Position numbers and translations under genes: made by a program
NCBI RefSeq assembly: GCF_025699485.1
Contig: NZ_JANUXN010000003.1
Span: 434,001 to 498,000, forward strand
DNA from: Thauera carbonicopians
GTDB taxonomy: Bacteria > Pseudomonadota > Gammaproteobacteria > Burkholderiales > Rhodocyclaceae
DNA: 64,000 bases
Direction: 5' to 3'
In this document: positions 38,317 to 47,740 of the stretch, piece after piece
Layout: every line of letters begins with the position of its first letter
Numbering within the stretch: the first letter of the stretch is position 1
Notes under the pieces: model-generated
What the model was told of the DNA's origin: nothing
The model's database searches: none
What the model saw: the letters and a program-made list of their open reading frames with translations, nothing else

Positions 38317-39744
38317 TCAGTGCGTGGTGCGATGCACGCCGGACGCCGGGCGCGGGCCGAGATAGCCGCCGATCAGCATGCCCAGGGCGCTGGCGAACAG
38401 GCCGTAGAGCTGCGGCTCGATGTCGCCTTCGGCGACGAAGAGTTCCAGCAGGAGCCAGGTCCCCAGGCCGAAGCCGATCGACAGTGCCGCCCCCAGGTTG
38501 TTCGCCCGTTTCCAGAACAGGCCGGCGGCCAGCGGCACGAAGGCGCCGGCCAGCGTCACGCGGTAGGCGCTCTCGACCATGTGGTGGATCGACGCGTCGG
38601 TGCTGGTCGCGTACCAGGCCACCAGCGCGGTGAACACGATGATGGTGACGCGGGTGCACCACAGGAACTGGCGATCCTTTATGTCCGGAATGAAGCCGCG
38701 CAGCACGTTCTCGGCAAAGGTCACCGACGGCGCCAGCAGCGTGCCGGAAGCCGTGCTCATGATCACCGACAGCAGTGCGCCGAAGAAGATCACCTGGGCG
38801 TAGAAGGGCATGTACTGCAGCACCAGCGTCGGCAGGATGAGCTGGGAGTCCTGTTCCATCAGGCGTTCGACCATCGCCGGGTCGATGATGTTGGCGGTGT
38901 AGGCCAGGAACAGCGGCACCGCGGCGAAGAAGAAATAGCTGACGCCGCCGAGGGCCGTCGCCCACACCGCGATGTTCTCGGACTTGGACGAATTGACTCG
39001 CTGGAACACGTCCTGCTGCGGGATCGAGCCGAGCGCCATGGTGGCGAACGCGGCGATCCAGGCCAGCATGTCGAGCATGTCGAGCGAGGGCAGGAATTCG
39101 AACTTGCCTTCCGCCGCTGCCCGCGCGATCACCGGGCCGAAGCCGCCCGCCATGTCGCCGGCGAGCCAGGTGACGTAGAGCAGGCCGAGCACGATGATGA
39201 TCATCTGCACGAAAGTGGTCACCGCCACCGACCACATGCCGCCGAACAGGGTGTAGACCAGGATCACCGCCGAGCCGATCATGATCCCCTGGTTCATCGA
39301 CACGGCGTCGTCCGACAGCACGCTGAACACCAGCCCCAGCGCGGTGATCTGTGCCGCGACCCAGCCCAGGTAGGACAGCACGATGCAGATCGACAGCACC
39401 AGCTCGGTCGTGCGGTTGTAGCGCATGCGGAAGAAGTCGCCCAGCGTCAGCAGGTTGAGCCGGTACAGCGGGCGGGCGAAGACGAGGCCGAACAGCACCA
39501 GGCAGGCCGAGGCGCCGAGCGGATCGGAAATCAGGCCGCGAAAACCTTCCTCGAGGAAGGTGGCCGAGATGCCGAGCACCGTTTCGGCGCCGAACCAGGT
39601 CGCGAACACCATGGCCAGCACCACCGCCATCGGCAGGTTGCGGCCGGCATTGACGTAGTCCTGGGTGTTGTGCACCCGGGTGGCGGCGATGAGCCCGATC
39701 GCGATGGACACGACCAGGTAGGCGGCAACGAGCCAGAGCATCAT
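38317..39744 (-). CDS. Sodium:solute symporter family protein
   Basis: The 475-residue protein has about 13 hydrophobic segments, the SSS-family signature FATWFGAETVLGISATFLEEGFRG, and QDYVNAGRNLPM near the N-terminus. SSS proteins couple uptake of a solute (amino acid, sugar, carboxylate) to sodium. The adjacent arginase-aminotransferase gene upstream (251 bases away, same strand) suggests an amino acid or basic amino acid as substrate, but this is inference. Confidence 0.9.
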   Translation of the reverse strand: MMLWLVAAYLVVSIAIGLIAATRVHNTQDYVNAGRNLPMAVVLAMVFATWFGAETVLGISATFLEEGFRGLISDPLGASACLVLFGLVFARPLYRLNLLTLGDFFRMRYNRTTELVLSICIVLSYLGWVAAQITALGLVFSVLSDDAVSMNQGIMIGSAVILVYTLFGGMWSVAVTTFVQMIIIVLGLLYVTWLAGDMAGGFGPVIARAAAEGKFEFLPSLDMLDMLAWIAAFATMALGSIPQQDVFQRVNSSKSENIAVWATALGGVSYFFFAAVPLFLAYTANIIDPAMVERLMEQDSQLILPTLVLQYMPFYAQVIFFGALLSVIMSTASGTLLAPSVTFAENVLRGFIPDIKDRQFLWCTRVTIIVFTALVAWYATSTDASIHHMVESAYRVTLAGAFVPLAAGLFWKRANNLGAALSIGFGLGTWLLLELFVAEGDIEPQLYGLFASALGMLIGGYLGPRPASGVHRTTH

Positions 39745-39994
39745 GTTGGGCGTCTCCAGGCGGCGGGTAGAGGGGCCAGGGGAAAAGGGGGGCGAATCCG
39801 ATGGGGCGACGGCAAAACCGGCGGATTCTAGCAATGAATCGGGCGTGTGTTGCAGTGCAATTTGCCTCTGTTCCGGCTGTCGTGCAGCGGAGTTCAGGAG
39901 GGGGCGGCGATGGATGCGCGGACGGCGGCGCCGAAACGGCCCCCGAGCGGGCCCGGCATGCCGCGCCGGACCCCTCATGGCGGTGCCGGCGCCG

Positions 39995-42103
39995 TCAGCC
40001 CGTCAGGCCGGCCAGCGTGTCGATGACGACGTTCGCGCCTTCGCGCAGCACCGCTTCGTCGATGACCAGCGGCGGCGCCAGCCGCAGCACGTTGCGGTTG
40101 GTGTCGCGGGTGGCGATGCCGCGCGCCAGCAGGCATTCGGCCGCATGGGCGGCGCTGAAGGCGGGGTCGAGCTCGATGCCGACCAGCAGGCCGCTGCCGC
40201 GCACCTCGCGCACGCAGGGCAGCGCGGCGGCGCTCAACTGCGCGCGCAGCGTTTCACCCAGCCGTTCGGCCGCCTCCCAGGGCCGGGTTTCGGCCAGCAG
40301 CGCGAGCACTTCGGTGCCGACCGCCGCCGCCAGCGGGTTGCCGCCGAAAGTCGAGCCGTGGTCGCCGGGGCGGAACACGTCCATGACCGCGTTATCGGCG
40401 AGGAAGGCCGAGACCGGCAGCAGGCCGCCGCCCAGCGCCTTGCCCAGGATCAGGCCGTCGGGCCGCACGCCTTCATGTTCGCAGGCCAGCAAGCGGCCGG
40501 TACGGCCGAGTCCGGTCTGGACTTCGTCGGCGATCAGCAGCACGCCGTGACGGCGGCAGATCTCGGCACAGCGGGCCAGGTAGCCGGCCGGCGGCACGAC
40601 GATGCCGCCTTCGCCCTGGATCGGCTCGACCAGGAAAGCCGCGGTGCGCGGCGTGATCGCCGCTTCCAGCGCATCCGCGTCGCCGTAGGGGATGCGGCGC
40701 AGGCCGGGCGGGAAAGGGCCGAAGCCGTCGCGGTACTGGTGATGAGAGGAAAAGCCGACGATGATGATCGAACGGCCGTGGAAATTGCCGTCGCAGGCGA
40801 TGATCTCGGCTTCGTCCTCGGCGATGCCCTTGACCTTGTAGCCCCATTTGCGCGCCGCCTTCAGCGCCGTCTCGACCGCTTCCAGGCCGGTATTGACCGG
40901 CAGCGCGCGCTCGTAGCCGAAGGTGGCGCACAGGCGTTCGAGGAAGACCGGCAGGCGGTCGCTCGAAAACGCGCGCGAAGTCAGCGCCAGGCGCTGCGCC
41001 TGCTCGGTCAGCGCGCGCAGCAGGCGCGGGTGGCCGTGGCCGAAGCTGACCGCCGAATAGGCGCTCATCATGTCGAGGTAGCGCCGTCCTTCCACGTCCC
41101 ACAGCCACACGCCCTCGCCGCGCTGGAACACCACCGGCAGCGGCGCATAGTTGGCGGCGCCATGACGCCGTTCGCGCTCGCGCAGATCGCTGCCGTCCGG
41201 GCCCAGCGCCGCCGCGGCGAATTCGAGCGCCCAGTGCGCGCTGCGGCCGTCGGCATCGAGATCGGGGCGGTACTCGACGATCTCGAGGGCGAGGAAATCG
41301 TCGCAGGCGCGCAGCGCCAGCAGTGCGTCGGCCAGTTCGCGGGCGTCGAGGCCATCGGCTTCGGGACAAGTGACGGCGGGCACGGCCTGCGGGTCGAGGG
41401 CGTCGAGATCGAGGCTGAGGCCGAAACCACCGCCACCTGCGCGCGCGATGCCTAGCGCGTCGCGGAACACTGCCGCCAGGCCGCGCCGCCGGACTTCCAT
41501 GATGTCGAAGATGCGCACGCCGAGCCCTTGCAGCAATTGCAATTCTTCCATTTCCCAGGCGCGTGCGCCGACGATGCAGACCCGTGCCGGCTCGAGCCGC
41601 GGGCCCGGGATGCCGGCCAGGGCCGGATCGCCTTCGCCCAGCAGCGCCGCCAGCGGCATGCCGTGGATGTTGCCGGAATGGGTGGTGGCGGCGGTATGGC
41701 TGTCGAGATGGGCATCGACCCAGATCAGGCCGGGCGCATGGCCGGCGCGCCGGGCGATGCCGCGCCAGGTGCCGGTGGCGACGGCGTGGTCGCCGCCGAC
41801 CACCAGCGCGGTGGCATCGGCCGGCAGCGCCGCGACCTGGTCGGCGAGGCGGCGGGCGAAGTCGCCGTTGGCCTGCAGGCGCGCCGCCATGCCAGCAGCG
41901 GCCGACGCGGCGGCGGGTGCTTCGAGCGTCGTGTTCCATTCGACGCTGAGCCCGATCGAGGCCAGGTGTTCGGCCAGCCCGCCCTGGCGCAATGCTTCGG
42001 GCGCGGCGGCGCTGCCGGGGTGGGGGGCGCCGAGCGCGGAGCCGGCGCCGATGATCTTCAGTGGGGAACGCGGCGCGGACGGCCGCAGCGCTGTCTTCTC
42101 CAT
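39995..42103 (-). CDS. Arginase-ornithine aminotransferase fusion
   Basis: One frame of 702 residues holds two enzymes of arginine breakdown. Residues 1-about 310 are an arginase-like domain with the Mn ligands in VVGGDHAVATG (His106), WVDAHLDSHT (Asp130, His132, Asp134) and LSLDLDALDP (Asp232, Asp234). Residues about 315-702 are an ornithine-oxo-acid aminotransferase: NYAPLPVVFQRGEGVWLWDVEGRRY, NTGLEAVETALKAARKW, LIADEVQTGLGRTG and PLP Lys555 in LGKALGGGLLP. Together they would convert arginine to urea, then ornithine to glutamate-5-semialdehyde. Arginase motifs differ in detail from standard ones (DSHT for DINT), so agmatinase-like specificity cannot be excluded. The frame is continuous, so this is a true fusion rather than an overlap. 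Confidence 0.88.
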   Translation of the reverse strand: MEKTALRPSAPRSPLKIIGAGSALGAPHPGSAAAPEALRQGGLAEHLASIGLSVEWNTTLEAPAAASAAAGMAARLQANGDFARRLADQVAALPADATALVVGGDHAVATGTWRGIARRAGHAPGLIWVDAHLDSHTAATTHSGNIHGMPLAALLGEGDPALAGIPGPRLEPARVCIVGARAWEMEELQLLQGLGVRIFDIMEVRRRGLAAVFRDALGIARAGGGGFGLSLDLDALDPQAVPAVTCPEADGLDARELADALLALRACDDFLALEIVEYRPDLDADGRSAHWALEFAAAALGPDGSDLRERERRHGAANYAPLPVVFQRGEGVWLWDVEGRRYLDMMSAYSAVSFGHGHPRLLRALTEQAQRLALTSRAFSSDRLPVFLERLCATFGYERALPVNTGLEAVETALKAARKWGYKVKGIAEDEAEIIACDGNFHGRSIIIVGFSSHHQYRDGFGPFPPGLRRIPYGDADALEAAITPRTAAFLVEPIQGEGGIVVPPAGYLARCAEICRRHGVLLIADEVQTGLGRTGRLLACEHEGVRPDGLILGKALGGGLLPVSAFLADNAVMDVFRPGDHGSTFGGNPLAAAVGTEVLALLAETRPWEAAERLGETLRAQLSAAALPCVREVRGSGLLVGIELDPAFSAAHAAECLLARGIATRDTNRNVLRLAPPLVIDEAVLREGANVVIDTLAGLTG

Positions 42104-42194
42104 TGCACACCTCCCGTCCCGCTTTGGCGCGGGCGCCGCTGGATTGTTCTGGCAGGCCGTTTTGCGAAATTGGACGGGGGCGAGGGGGATTCGT

Positions 42195-43724
42195 TCAGCC
42201 GAACAGGCGGTACAGCTCCAGGCCGAGCAGGGCCGCGGCCAGCGCGCCGATCACGGCCAGCATGCGTCCCTGCAGGCGCTGGCCGGCGGCGAGCTGGTCG
42301 AGGCGCTGCTGCTGGGCGGCCTGCTGCCTGCCGGCGTCGCTCAGGTTCTGGTGGATCAGGCGCGGCAGCTGCGGCAGCGCGCCGGCCCAGGCGGGCGCTT
42401 CTTCCTTGACGCCGTGCACCAGGGCGCGCCAGCCCATGCGCTCGTCCATCCAGCGTTCGAGGAAGGGCTTGGCGGTCTTCCACAGGTCCAGCTCCGGGTC
42501 GAGCTGGCGGCCCAGGCCTTCGATGTTGAGCAGGGTCTTCTGCAGCAGCACCAGTTGCGGCTGCACTTCCATCTCGAAGCGGCGTGCGGTCTGGAACAGG
42601 CGCAGCAGGGTCTTGCCGAAGGAGATGTCCTTCAGCGGCTTGTCGAAGATCGGTTCGCAGACGGTGCGGATCGCCGCCTCGAACTCATCCACCCGGGTCT
42701 TCGCCGGCACCCAGCCGGCTTCGATGTGGGCCAGCGCCACGCGCCGGTAGTCGCGCTTGAAGAAGGCGAGGAAGTTCTGCGCGAGGTAGTTCTTGTCCAC
42801 CTCGTTGAGCGTGCCCATGATGCCGAAGTCGAGCGCGATGTAGCGGCCGTCCCGGTGCACGAAGATGTTGCCCGGGTGCATGTCGGCATGGAAGAAGCCG
42901 TCGCGGAACACCTGGGTGAAGAAGATCTCGACGCCGGCGCGCGACAGCGCCTTCAGGTCGTTGCCCTGGGCGATCAGCGCCGGCGTCTGCGAGATCGGCA
43001 CGCCGTGCATCCGCTCCATCACCATGACCCGGCTGCCGCACCAGTCCCAATGCACTTCGGGCACCAGCAGCAGCGAGGAATCCTTGAAGTTGCGCCGCAG
43101 CTGCGAGCAGTTGGCCGCCTCGCGCATCAGGTCGAGCTCGTCGTGCAGGTGCTTGTCGAACTCGGCCACCACTTCGCGCGGCTTCAGCCGCCGGCCTTCC
43201 GGCCAGATCTTTTCCAGCAGCATCGCCGCCGCTTCGAGCAGGGCGAGGTCGTGGGCGATGACGCGGTCGATGCCCGGCCGCAGCACCTTGACCGCCACTT
43301 CGGTGCCGTCCGGCAGGCAGGCGAAATGCACCTGCGCGACCGAGGCCGACGCCACCGGCGTGCGCTCGAAGTTGCGGAACACCTCGTCGATCGGCCGGCC
43401 GTAGAAGCCTTCCAGCACGCCGAGCGCCTGCTCGATCGGGATCGGCGGCACGCGGTCCTGCAGCAGCGCCAGTTCGTCGGCGAGATCGGGGGGCAGCAGG
43501 TCGCGGCGGGTGGACAGCATCTGGCCGAACTTGACGAAGATCGGCCCGAGCGACTCCAGCGCCTGGCGCAGCCGCACGCCGCGCGGTTCGGCAAAGCTGC
43601 GCCAGAAGAACACGGCCTGCCAGACCCGCGCCAGCCGGCCACTGCTGTCGGCGTCGAGGATCAGGCGGTCCAGGCCGAAGCGCAGGCTGACGGAAACGAT
43701 CTTGATGAGGCGGAAGAGGCGCAC
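42195..43724 (-). CDS. ubiB: Ubiquinone biosynthesis protein UbiB
   Basis: The 509-residue protein is an atypical kinase-like ATPase of the ABC1/ADCK family needed for ubiquinone synthesis. It has the KxGQ motif ([23 protein letters not shown]), the Ala-rich loop [32 protein letters not shown] and ALDFGIMG, and ends in a transmembrane segment (about 485-505). It is separate from ubiE/ubiJ here and lies between the arginase fusion and an XRE-type regulator gene. Confidence 0.95.
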   Translation of the reverse strand: MRLFRLIKIVSVSLRFGLDRLILDADSSGRLARVWQAVFFWRSFAEPRGVRLRQALESLGPIFVKFGQMLSTRRDLLPPDLADELALLQDRVPPIPIEQALGVLEGFYGRPIDEVFRNFERTPVASASVAQVHFACLPDGTEVAVKVLRPGIDRVIAHDLALLEAAAMLLEKIWPEGRRLKPREVVAEFDKHLHDELDLMREAANCSQLRRNFKDSSLLLVPEVHWDWCGSRVMVMERMHGVPISQTPALIAQGNDLKALSRAGVEIFFTQVFRDGFFHADMHPGNIFVHRDGRYIALDFGIMGTLNEVDKNYLAQNFLAFFKRDYRRVALAHIEAGWVPAKTRVDEFEAAIRTVCEPIFDKPLKDISFGKTLLRLFQTARRFEMEVQPQLVLLQKTLLNIEGLGRQLDPELDLWKTAKPFLERWMDERMGWRALVHGVKEEAPAWAGALPQLPRLIHQNLSDAGRQQAAQQQRLDQLAAGQRLQGRMLAVIGALAAALLGLELYRLFG

Positions 43725-43831
43725 GGCGGGAGGGGAAACGGCGGCAAAGGCCGGACTTTAGCCGGAAAGCGCCGGGCGGGGAACGGGTGGGGGTGGGCGC
43801 AGGCGCAGCGCGGGCACGCGACGGCCGTGTT

Positions 43832-44218
43832 CTAGCGGGTTTCCGCCTGGTGCAGCGACTTGACCAGATCCCTGACGACCTGCTGATGGGCGTCGCTGAG
43901 CGCCGCGATGTCGCGCATCAACTGGTAGTCGAACACGGCTTCCGCTTCCCTGGCGACGAAAGCCGCGTTTCCCGCACCGAAGCGCAGCCATTCGGCGCTG
44001 ACGCCGAGCCAGTCGGCCAGCACGCGCAGCTTGTCCTGGGCCGGGATGGCATCGCCGCTCAGCCACTTGCGGGTGGCATGCAGTGTCACCGGCTCTCCGG
44101 CGTAGCGGCGGTTGAATTCCCGAGCCAGTGCCGTCGGCCGTGCGACATCGGGCGCGACGCGCGCGAGGGCTTCCCGCAGGCGGGTGCTGAAGGCATCGCG
44201 TTCGAGGTAGGGTTGCAT
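43832..44218 (-). CDS. Small HTH transcriptional regulator
   Basis: The 128-residue protein has a helix-turn-helix-like region (about 25-70: PTALAREFNRRYAGEPVTLHATRKWLSGDAIPAQDKLRVLADWLGVSAEWLRFG) typical of phage-repressor-like regulators that bind near their own promoter, and a C-terminal helical tail. It is divergent from a small membrane protein gene, 138 bases away, and TACCGTCTGAAGGTA (44242-44256) in between is a candidate operator. Its target is unknown. Confidence 0.8.
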   Translation of the reverse strand: MQPYLERDAFSTRLREALARVAPDVARPTALAREFNRRYAGEPVTLHATRKWLSGDAIPAQDKLRVLADWLGVSAEWLRFGAGNAAFVAREAEAVFDYQLMRDIAALSDAHQQVVRDLVKSLHQAETR

Positions 44219-44241
44219 GAACGCAACGCTAGCAATCACGG

Positions 44242-44256
44242 TACCGTCTGAAGGTA
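44242..44256. promoter_or_regulatory. Candidate operator in the divergent regulator/membrane-protein gap
   Basis: TACC and GGTA form an inverted repeat around GTCTGAA. It lies 24-38 bases upstream of the regulator ATG, in an AT-rich gap that also contains TATAGT at 44280-44285 facing the membrane-protein gene. Confidence 0.3.
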
Positions 44257-44356
44257 TATGTTTTTTCGTCGACCGGAAGTATAGTGCGGCTGCATATGCG
44301 GAATGCTTGATCGCGGCAGCGCCGCGACGGGCGCGGATGTCAAGGAAGCGGCGACG

Positions 44357-44815
44357 ATGGCAGGCAAGCAGCGGCCCCCCTACTTCAGGGTGGCTTTCCG
44401 GGGGACGGTGAGGACCGTTACGGAAGAGATGGCGTGGGAAGGGCACTGGCGCCGCCGGACCTATCTCGATTTCGGGCGGTACCGCCTGAAGGACGTCGTG
44501 ACTTGCCCGCGAATGGATCGTGTGCTCGACGAGTGTGGCAGCGACCCCGACGCGGTCGTCAGGCTCGGGCACTTTCTGGTCTGGCGCTGGGTGTTGTCGG
44601 TGAGCAGGGGCGGACGGGTCGAGCGCCAGGCGTTCCTGCTCTTCGCCCTCGGCCTGCTGGCCATCACTGCCGTGTTTGCGGGTGGCGGCTTCGTGTGCCT
44701 GTTCATCTGCATCGGTGTGCTGGAGACGGTCGATGGCGTCTTGCCGGGCCTGGCGTTTCCCGTGCTGTGGGCGACGCACATGGCGATGAATCTCAGGGCC
44801 TGGCTGGGCACCTGA
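44357..44815 (+). CDS. Hypothetical two-segment membrane protein
   Basis: The 152-residue product starts at ATG 44357 with AAGGAAG upstream. The N-terminal half is soluble and rich in Arg, Trp and acidic residues (FRGTVRTVTEEMAWEGHWRRRTYLDFGRY), and the C-terminal half has two hydrophobic segments (about 87-125). I recognise no family. It is divergent from the small HTH gene, which may control it. Confidence 0.6.
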   Translation: MAGKQRPPYFRVAFRGTVRTVTEEMAWEGHWRRRTYLDFGRYRLKDVVTCPRMDRVLDECGSDPDAVVRLGHFLVWRWVLSVSRGGRVERQAFLLFALGLLAITAVFAGGGFVCLFICIGVLETVDGVLPGLAFPVLWATHMAMNLRAWLGT

Positions 44816-44878
44816 GCGGCGCGGGCAGCGGAGTGAAGACGGTCACCCGCCGCCCGTGAGCGGCGGGCCGTGCGGCGG

Positions 44879-46984
44879 TCAGAAGTCCAGCTTGACGCCG
44901 ACCGTGACGTTGCGCCCCATCAGCGGCGCGACGTGCTTGATGAAGGAGCTGTGATTGTAGGCCAGCTTGTCGGTCAGGTTGTTGGCCTTGACGTAAAGCA
45001 GCCAGGGCATGCCTTCGTATTTGCCGCGGTAGCTGGCACCGAGGTTCAGCATCGTGTAGCCGGCGGTTTCGCTCTCGAACTCGGCGACTTTGTTCTGGCG
45101 GCCGACGCGGTAGATCTCGGCTTCGCCGCTCCATGCGTTCCAGTCGGCGTCCAGCCGCAGGCCGATGCGGTGGGCGGGAATGCGCGGCAGGTCGCGGTTG
45201 CCACCGCTGTCGAGGCGGGCGCGGACATAGTCACCGAACACGGTGGCGCCGAAGATCGGGTTCAACTGCTGGCGAAGCCGGCCTTCGATGCCGGTGAAGC
45301 GGGCGTCGCGCTGGGCGTACTCGATCAGCTGGAAGCCTTCGTGCACGTCCAGGGTGTTGGCGTAGATGTAGTCCTTGACCCGGTTGTGGAAGATGCCGAC
45401 CGAGAAAGTGGTGGCGCCTTCGGTCTTGCGCAGCGACAGATCGATGTTGCGCGAAGTCTCCGCCTTCAGGTCGGGGTTGCCCACTTCCCAGGTGTTGGTC
45501 GCCAGGTGGATGCCGTTGGCGTAGAGCTCCTCGGCGCTCGGCAGCCGCTGGGTGCGCGACAGCGACAGGCCCAGCGCGTACTGCGGGGCGAAGTTCCACA
45601 CTGCGCCGAGCGACAGCGAATTACCGCGGTGGCTGCGGTCGCGCTGTGCCGAGTCGACGTCGATGTCCTGCCATTCGTGGCGCAGGCCGGCTTCGAAGCG
45701 CCAGTCGCCGAGCGCGTATTCCTCGATCAGGAAGACGGCGTGCTTCTTCGTCAGCGTCGGCGGGACATAGGCTTCTTCGCCATTGGCGCTGAAGTCGCGG
45801 CGCGAGGTCTGCAGGCCGACGACGCCGCGCCAGCCGGCGAGCGGTGCGTGTTCGAGCTCGAGGCGGCCGTCGTGCGCCTTGCTGCGGAAGCGGGTCGAGA
45901 CGTGGCGCTCGCCGTCTTCCTTCTCGATTTCGTCATGCACGTAGTCGGTGTGCGCGGCCCGCAGCCGCAGCCGGGTGAAGCCGGGCAGCGGGTCGAACAG
46001 CTCGCCACGCAGGTCCCAGCGCTTGCTGTCGAGCTCGACGTAGGGAATGCCGTGCGCGTGCTCATGGTCGTGGTCATGCCCATGGTCATCGTCGTCGTGG
46101 CCGTGCCCGTGTCCGCCGCAATGCAGGTGGTCGCCGTGCGGGTGGCAGTCCTCGTATTCGTGGTTGTGGCCGGGCAGGCCGTAGTCGTTGCGCTGGCGGC
46201 TCCAGGCGACACCGAGGTAGCCGCGTTCGCCGACCCAGGACAGGCCCAGGCTGCCGCTGTCGGTGGTGTTGTAGCTGCCGTCGACGCGGCGGCCGTCGTG
46301 CCAGCCGTCGCCGACGCGGTATTCGTTGGCGTCTCGCTTCAGGCCCTCGGCGTGGACGGCGACGTTGCCCGATCCGGCGGTGATCGCGAAGGCGCCGGCG
46401 CCCTCGCGGGCAGCGCTGCCGGCGCGCAGCTCGATGCTGCCTTCGACGCCTTTTTCCGGCACCGCGGTCGGCACCCGGTCGTCGAGCACATTGACCACGC
46501 CGCCGATGGCGCCACCGCCGTAGGCGAGCGCCGACGGGCCGCGCAGCACCTCGATCTGGCGGCTCAGCATCGGCTCCAGCGCGACGGCATGGTCGGGGCT
46601 GATGCTGGAGGCATCCATGATCTCGGCGCCGTCGGACAGCACCTTGACGCGCGGGCCGTCCATGCCGCGGATGATCGGCCGGCTGGCGCCGGCGCCGAAG
46701 TGGCTGGCGGCGATGCCGGGTTCGCTGATCAGGGTGTCGCCCAGCGTGGCGCCGCGGCGCAGGACGAGTGCGTCGCCTGCGAGCACGCTGGTCGGCGTGC
46801 TCATGGCGTCGGTGCCGAGGGCGAGCGCGCTGGCGGAGACGGTGACCGGCGCGAGCGTGGTGCTGCCGTCGCTCGCCTCGTCGGCGAAGGCCGGCGCCTG
46901 GGCGACGGCGAGCAGCAGGCCGGCGGCGAGGGGGCGGCGGGCGGGGAAAGCGGAGCGGGGCTTGGGGTGAAGCGTGGTGGACAT
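44879..46984 (-). CDS. znuD: TonB-dependent zinc-type outer membrane receptor (ZnuD-like)
   Basis: The 701-residue protein has a signal peptide (1-35), a plug domain (VTVSASALALG, TLGDTLISEPGIAASHFGAGASRPIIRGMDGPRVKVLSDG, IEVLRGPSALAYGGGAIGGVVNV) and a beta-barrel ending in a terminal Phe (VGVKLDF). A large loop near residues 280-315 holds about a dozen His with Asp, Glu and two Cys (DCHPHGDHLHC, then HGHGH and HDHDHEHAH). This matches ZnuD-type zinc receptors. It is preceded on the same strand by a small DUF2946-like gene 151 bases upstream. Confidence 0.88.
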   Translation of the reverse strand: MSTTLHPKPRSAFPARRPLAAGLLLAVAQAPAFADEASDGSTTLAPVTVSASALALGTDAMSTPTSVLAGDALVLRRGATLGDTLISEPGIAASHFGAGASRPIIRGMDGPRVKVLSDGAEIMDASSISPDHAVALEPMLSRQIEVLRGPSALAYGGGAIGGVVNVLDDRVPTAVPEKGVEGSIELRAGSAAREGAGAFAITAGSGNVAVHAEGLKRDANEYRVGDGWHDGRRVDGSYNTTDSGSLGLSWVGERGYLGVAWSRQRNDYGLPGHNHEYEDCHPHGDHLHCGGHGHGHDDDDHGHDHDHEHAHGIPYVELDSKRWDLRGELFDPLPGFTRLRLRAAHTDYVHDEIEKEDGERHVSTRFRSKAHDGRLELEHAPLAGWRGVVGLQTSRRDFSANGEEAYVPPTLTKKHAVFLIEEYALGDWRFEAGLRHEWQDIDVDSAQRDRSHRGNSLSLGAVWNFAPQYALGLSLSRTQRLPSAEELYANGIHLATNTWEVGNPDLKAETSRNIDLSLRKTEGATTFSVGIFHNRVKDYIYANTLDVHEGFQLIEYAQRDARFTGIEGRLRQQLNPIFGATVFGDYVRARLDSGGNRDLPRIPAHRIGLRLDADWNAWSGEAEIYRVGRQNKVAEFESETAGYTMLNLGASYRGKYEGMPWLLYVKANNLTDKLAYNHSSFIKHVAPLMGRNVTVGVKLDF

Positions 46985-47135
46985 CGGAGTTCCCTTGTGG
47001 TCCGGGCGGGGCGTGCGCCTGCCCCCGACGGGGCCGGCGGGCGGCAGCGAACCCCACCGGCCGGCGGTGCCGGCAGTGGAAATGCCGCGGCCCGGCGGTA
47101 TGCAGGCGCGGCGGGCGTTCAAGCGGAGTGGCGGT

Positions 47136-47495
47136 TCAAGCCAGCAGGGCGGACGGGGAAGATGTCGGCGGCGCGCGGCAGCGCGGCCGGAGCGGGGAAG
47201 CGTCGGGGACGGGGAGTGCTGCGGCCTCCGGCGGCCGCAGCATCGCGGCGTGATGGGTGCGGGCGGGAGAAGGGCCGCCCAGCGGCATGTCGATGCCGCT
47301 CAGCGCCAGGCATTCGAGGCAGGCACCGGCGACGTGCTCGCCGTCGCTTTCGGCCTCGCCGGATGTGCCGGGCATGCTGCCGGCGTTCCCGCCTTGCAGC
47401 AGTTCTCCGGCATGGCCGATGAGGTGGATCCGGGCCTCGCCTTGCACCGCAAGCAGGGCCAGCGCCAATGCCAGTGCCCATGTCAGCCGGGCCAT
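47136..47495 (-). CDS. DUF2946-like small exported protein
   Basis: The 119-residue product from ATG at 47495 begins with a signal-like MARLTWALALALALLAVQG and includes CLECLALSG, a His/Pro-rich region and a C-terminal RAPP, like DUF2946 proteins that often accompany metal-receptor genes in betaproteobacteria. An in-frame ATG at 47585 would lie at the predicted transcription start, which favours 47495. It would be the first gene of the operon with the ZnuD-like receptor. No metal-binding function is demonstrated. Confidence 0.65.
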   Translation of the reverse strand: MARLTWALALALALLAVQGEARIHLIGHAGELLQGGNAGSMPGTSGEAESDGEHVAGACLECLALSGIDMPLGGPSPARTHHAAMLRPPEAAALPVPDASPLRPRCRAPPTSSPSALLA

Positions 47496-47591
47496 GACGC
47501 TGCCCGCGCATGCCCACGAAGCGGCACTGCGCGGTGGTGCGGCGGCGCAGCGGATGTGGGGTGGAATGGCCGAGGCGGGAGGCATGGCTGG

Positions 47592-47629
47592 ATTTTATGG
47601 GGGTTGCGCTTTATTTGCAACATTGTTGC
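47592..47629 (-). promoter_or_regulatory. Promoter of the DUF2946-znuD operon with overlapping palindrome
   Basis: On the minus strand TTGCAA (47620-47615), a 17-base spacer and TAAAAT (47597-47592) form a good sigma-70 promoter. The 13-base palindrome GCAACATTGTTGC (47617-47629) overlaps the -35, as a repressor operator would. Regulation by Zur is plausible from the receptor type, but the palindrome does not match the Zur consensus I know. Confidence 0.6.
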
Positions 47630-47706
47630 GATAGTGACGAATTATGCTTCCGGCTTCCTGTAATTCGCGCTCACATGCCTGCCGCGGAGCGTGGAAGGCG
47701 ATCCGC

Positions 47707-47712
47707 TATAAT
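47707..47712 (+). promoter_or_regulatory. Candidate -10 element of argS
   Basis: TATAAT is followed by the argS ATG at 47741, giving a leader of about 22 bases. The -35 is poor (GCGGAG at 17 bases). Confidence 0.4.
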
Positions 47713-47740
47713 CCAAGGTTTAGATTTCCAGCCGAGTGCC

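Noticed and set aside
44870-47422. A long plus-strand open frame opposite the ZnuD-like receptor
   Set aside because: It is an artefact of GC-rich codon usage; the opposite strand has clear plug and barrel motifs.
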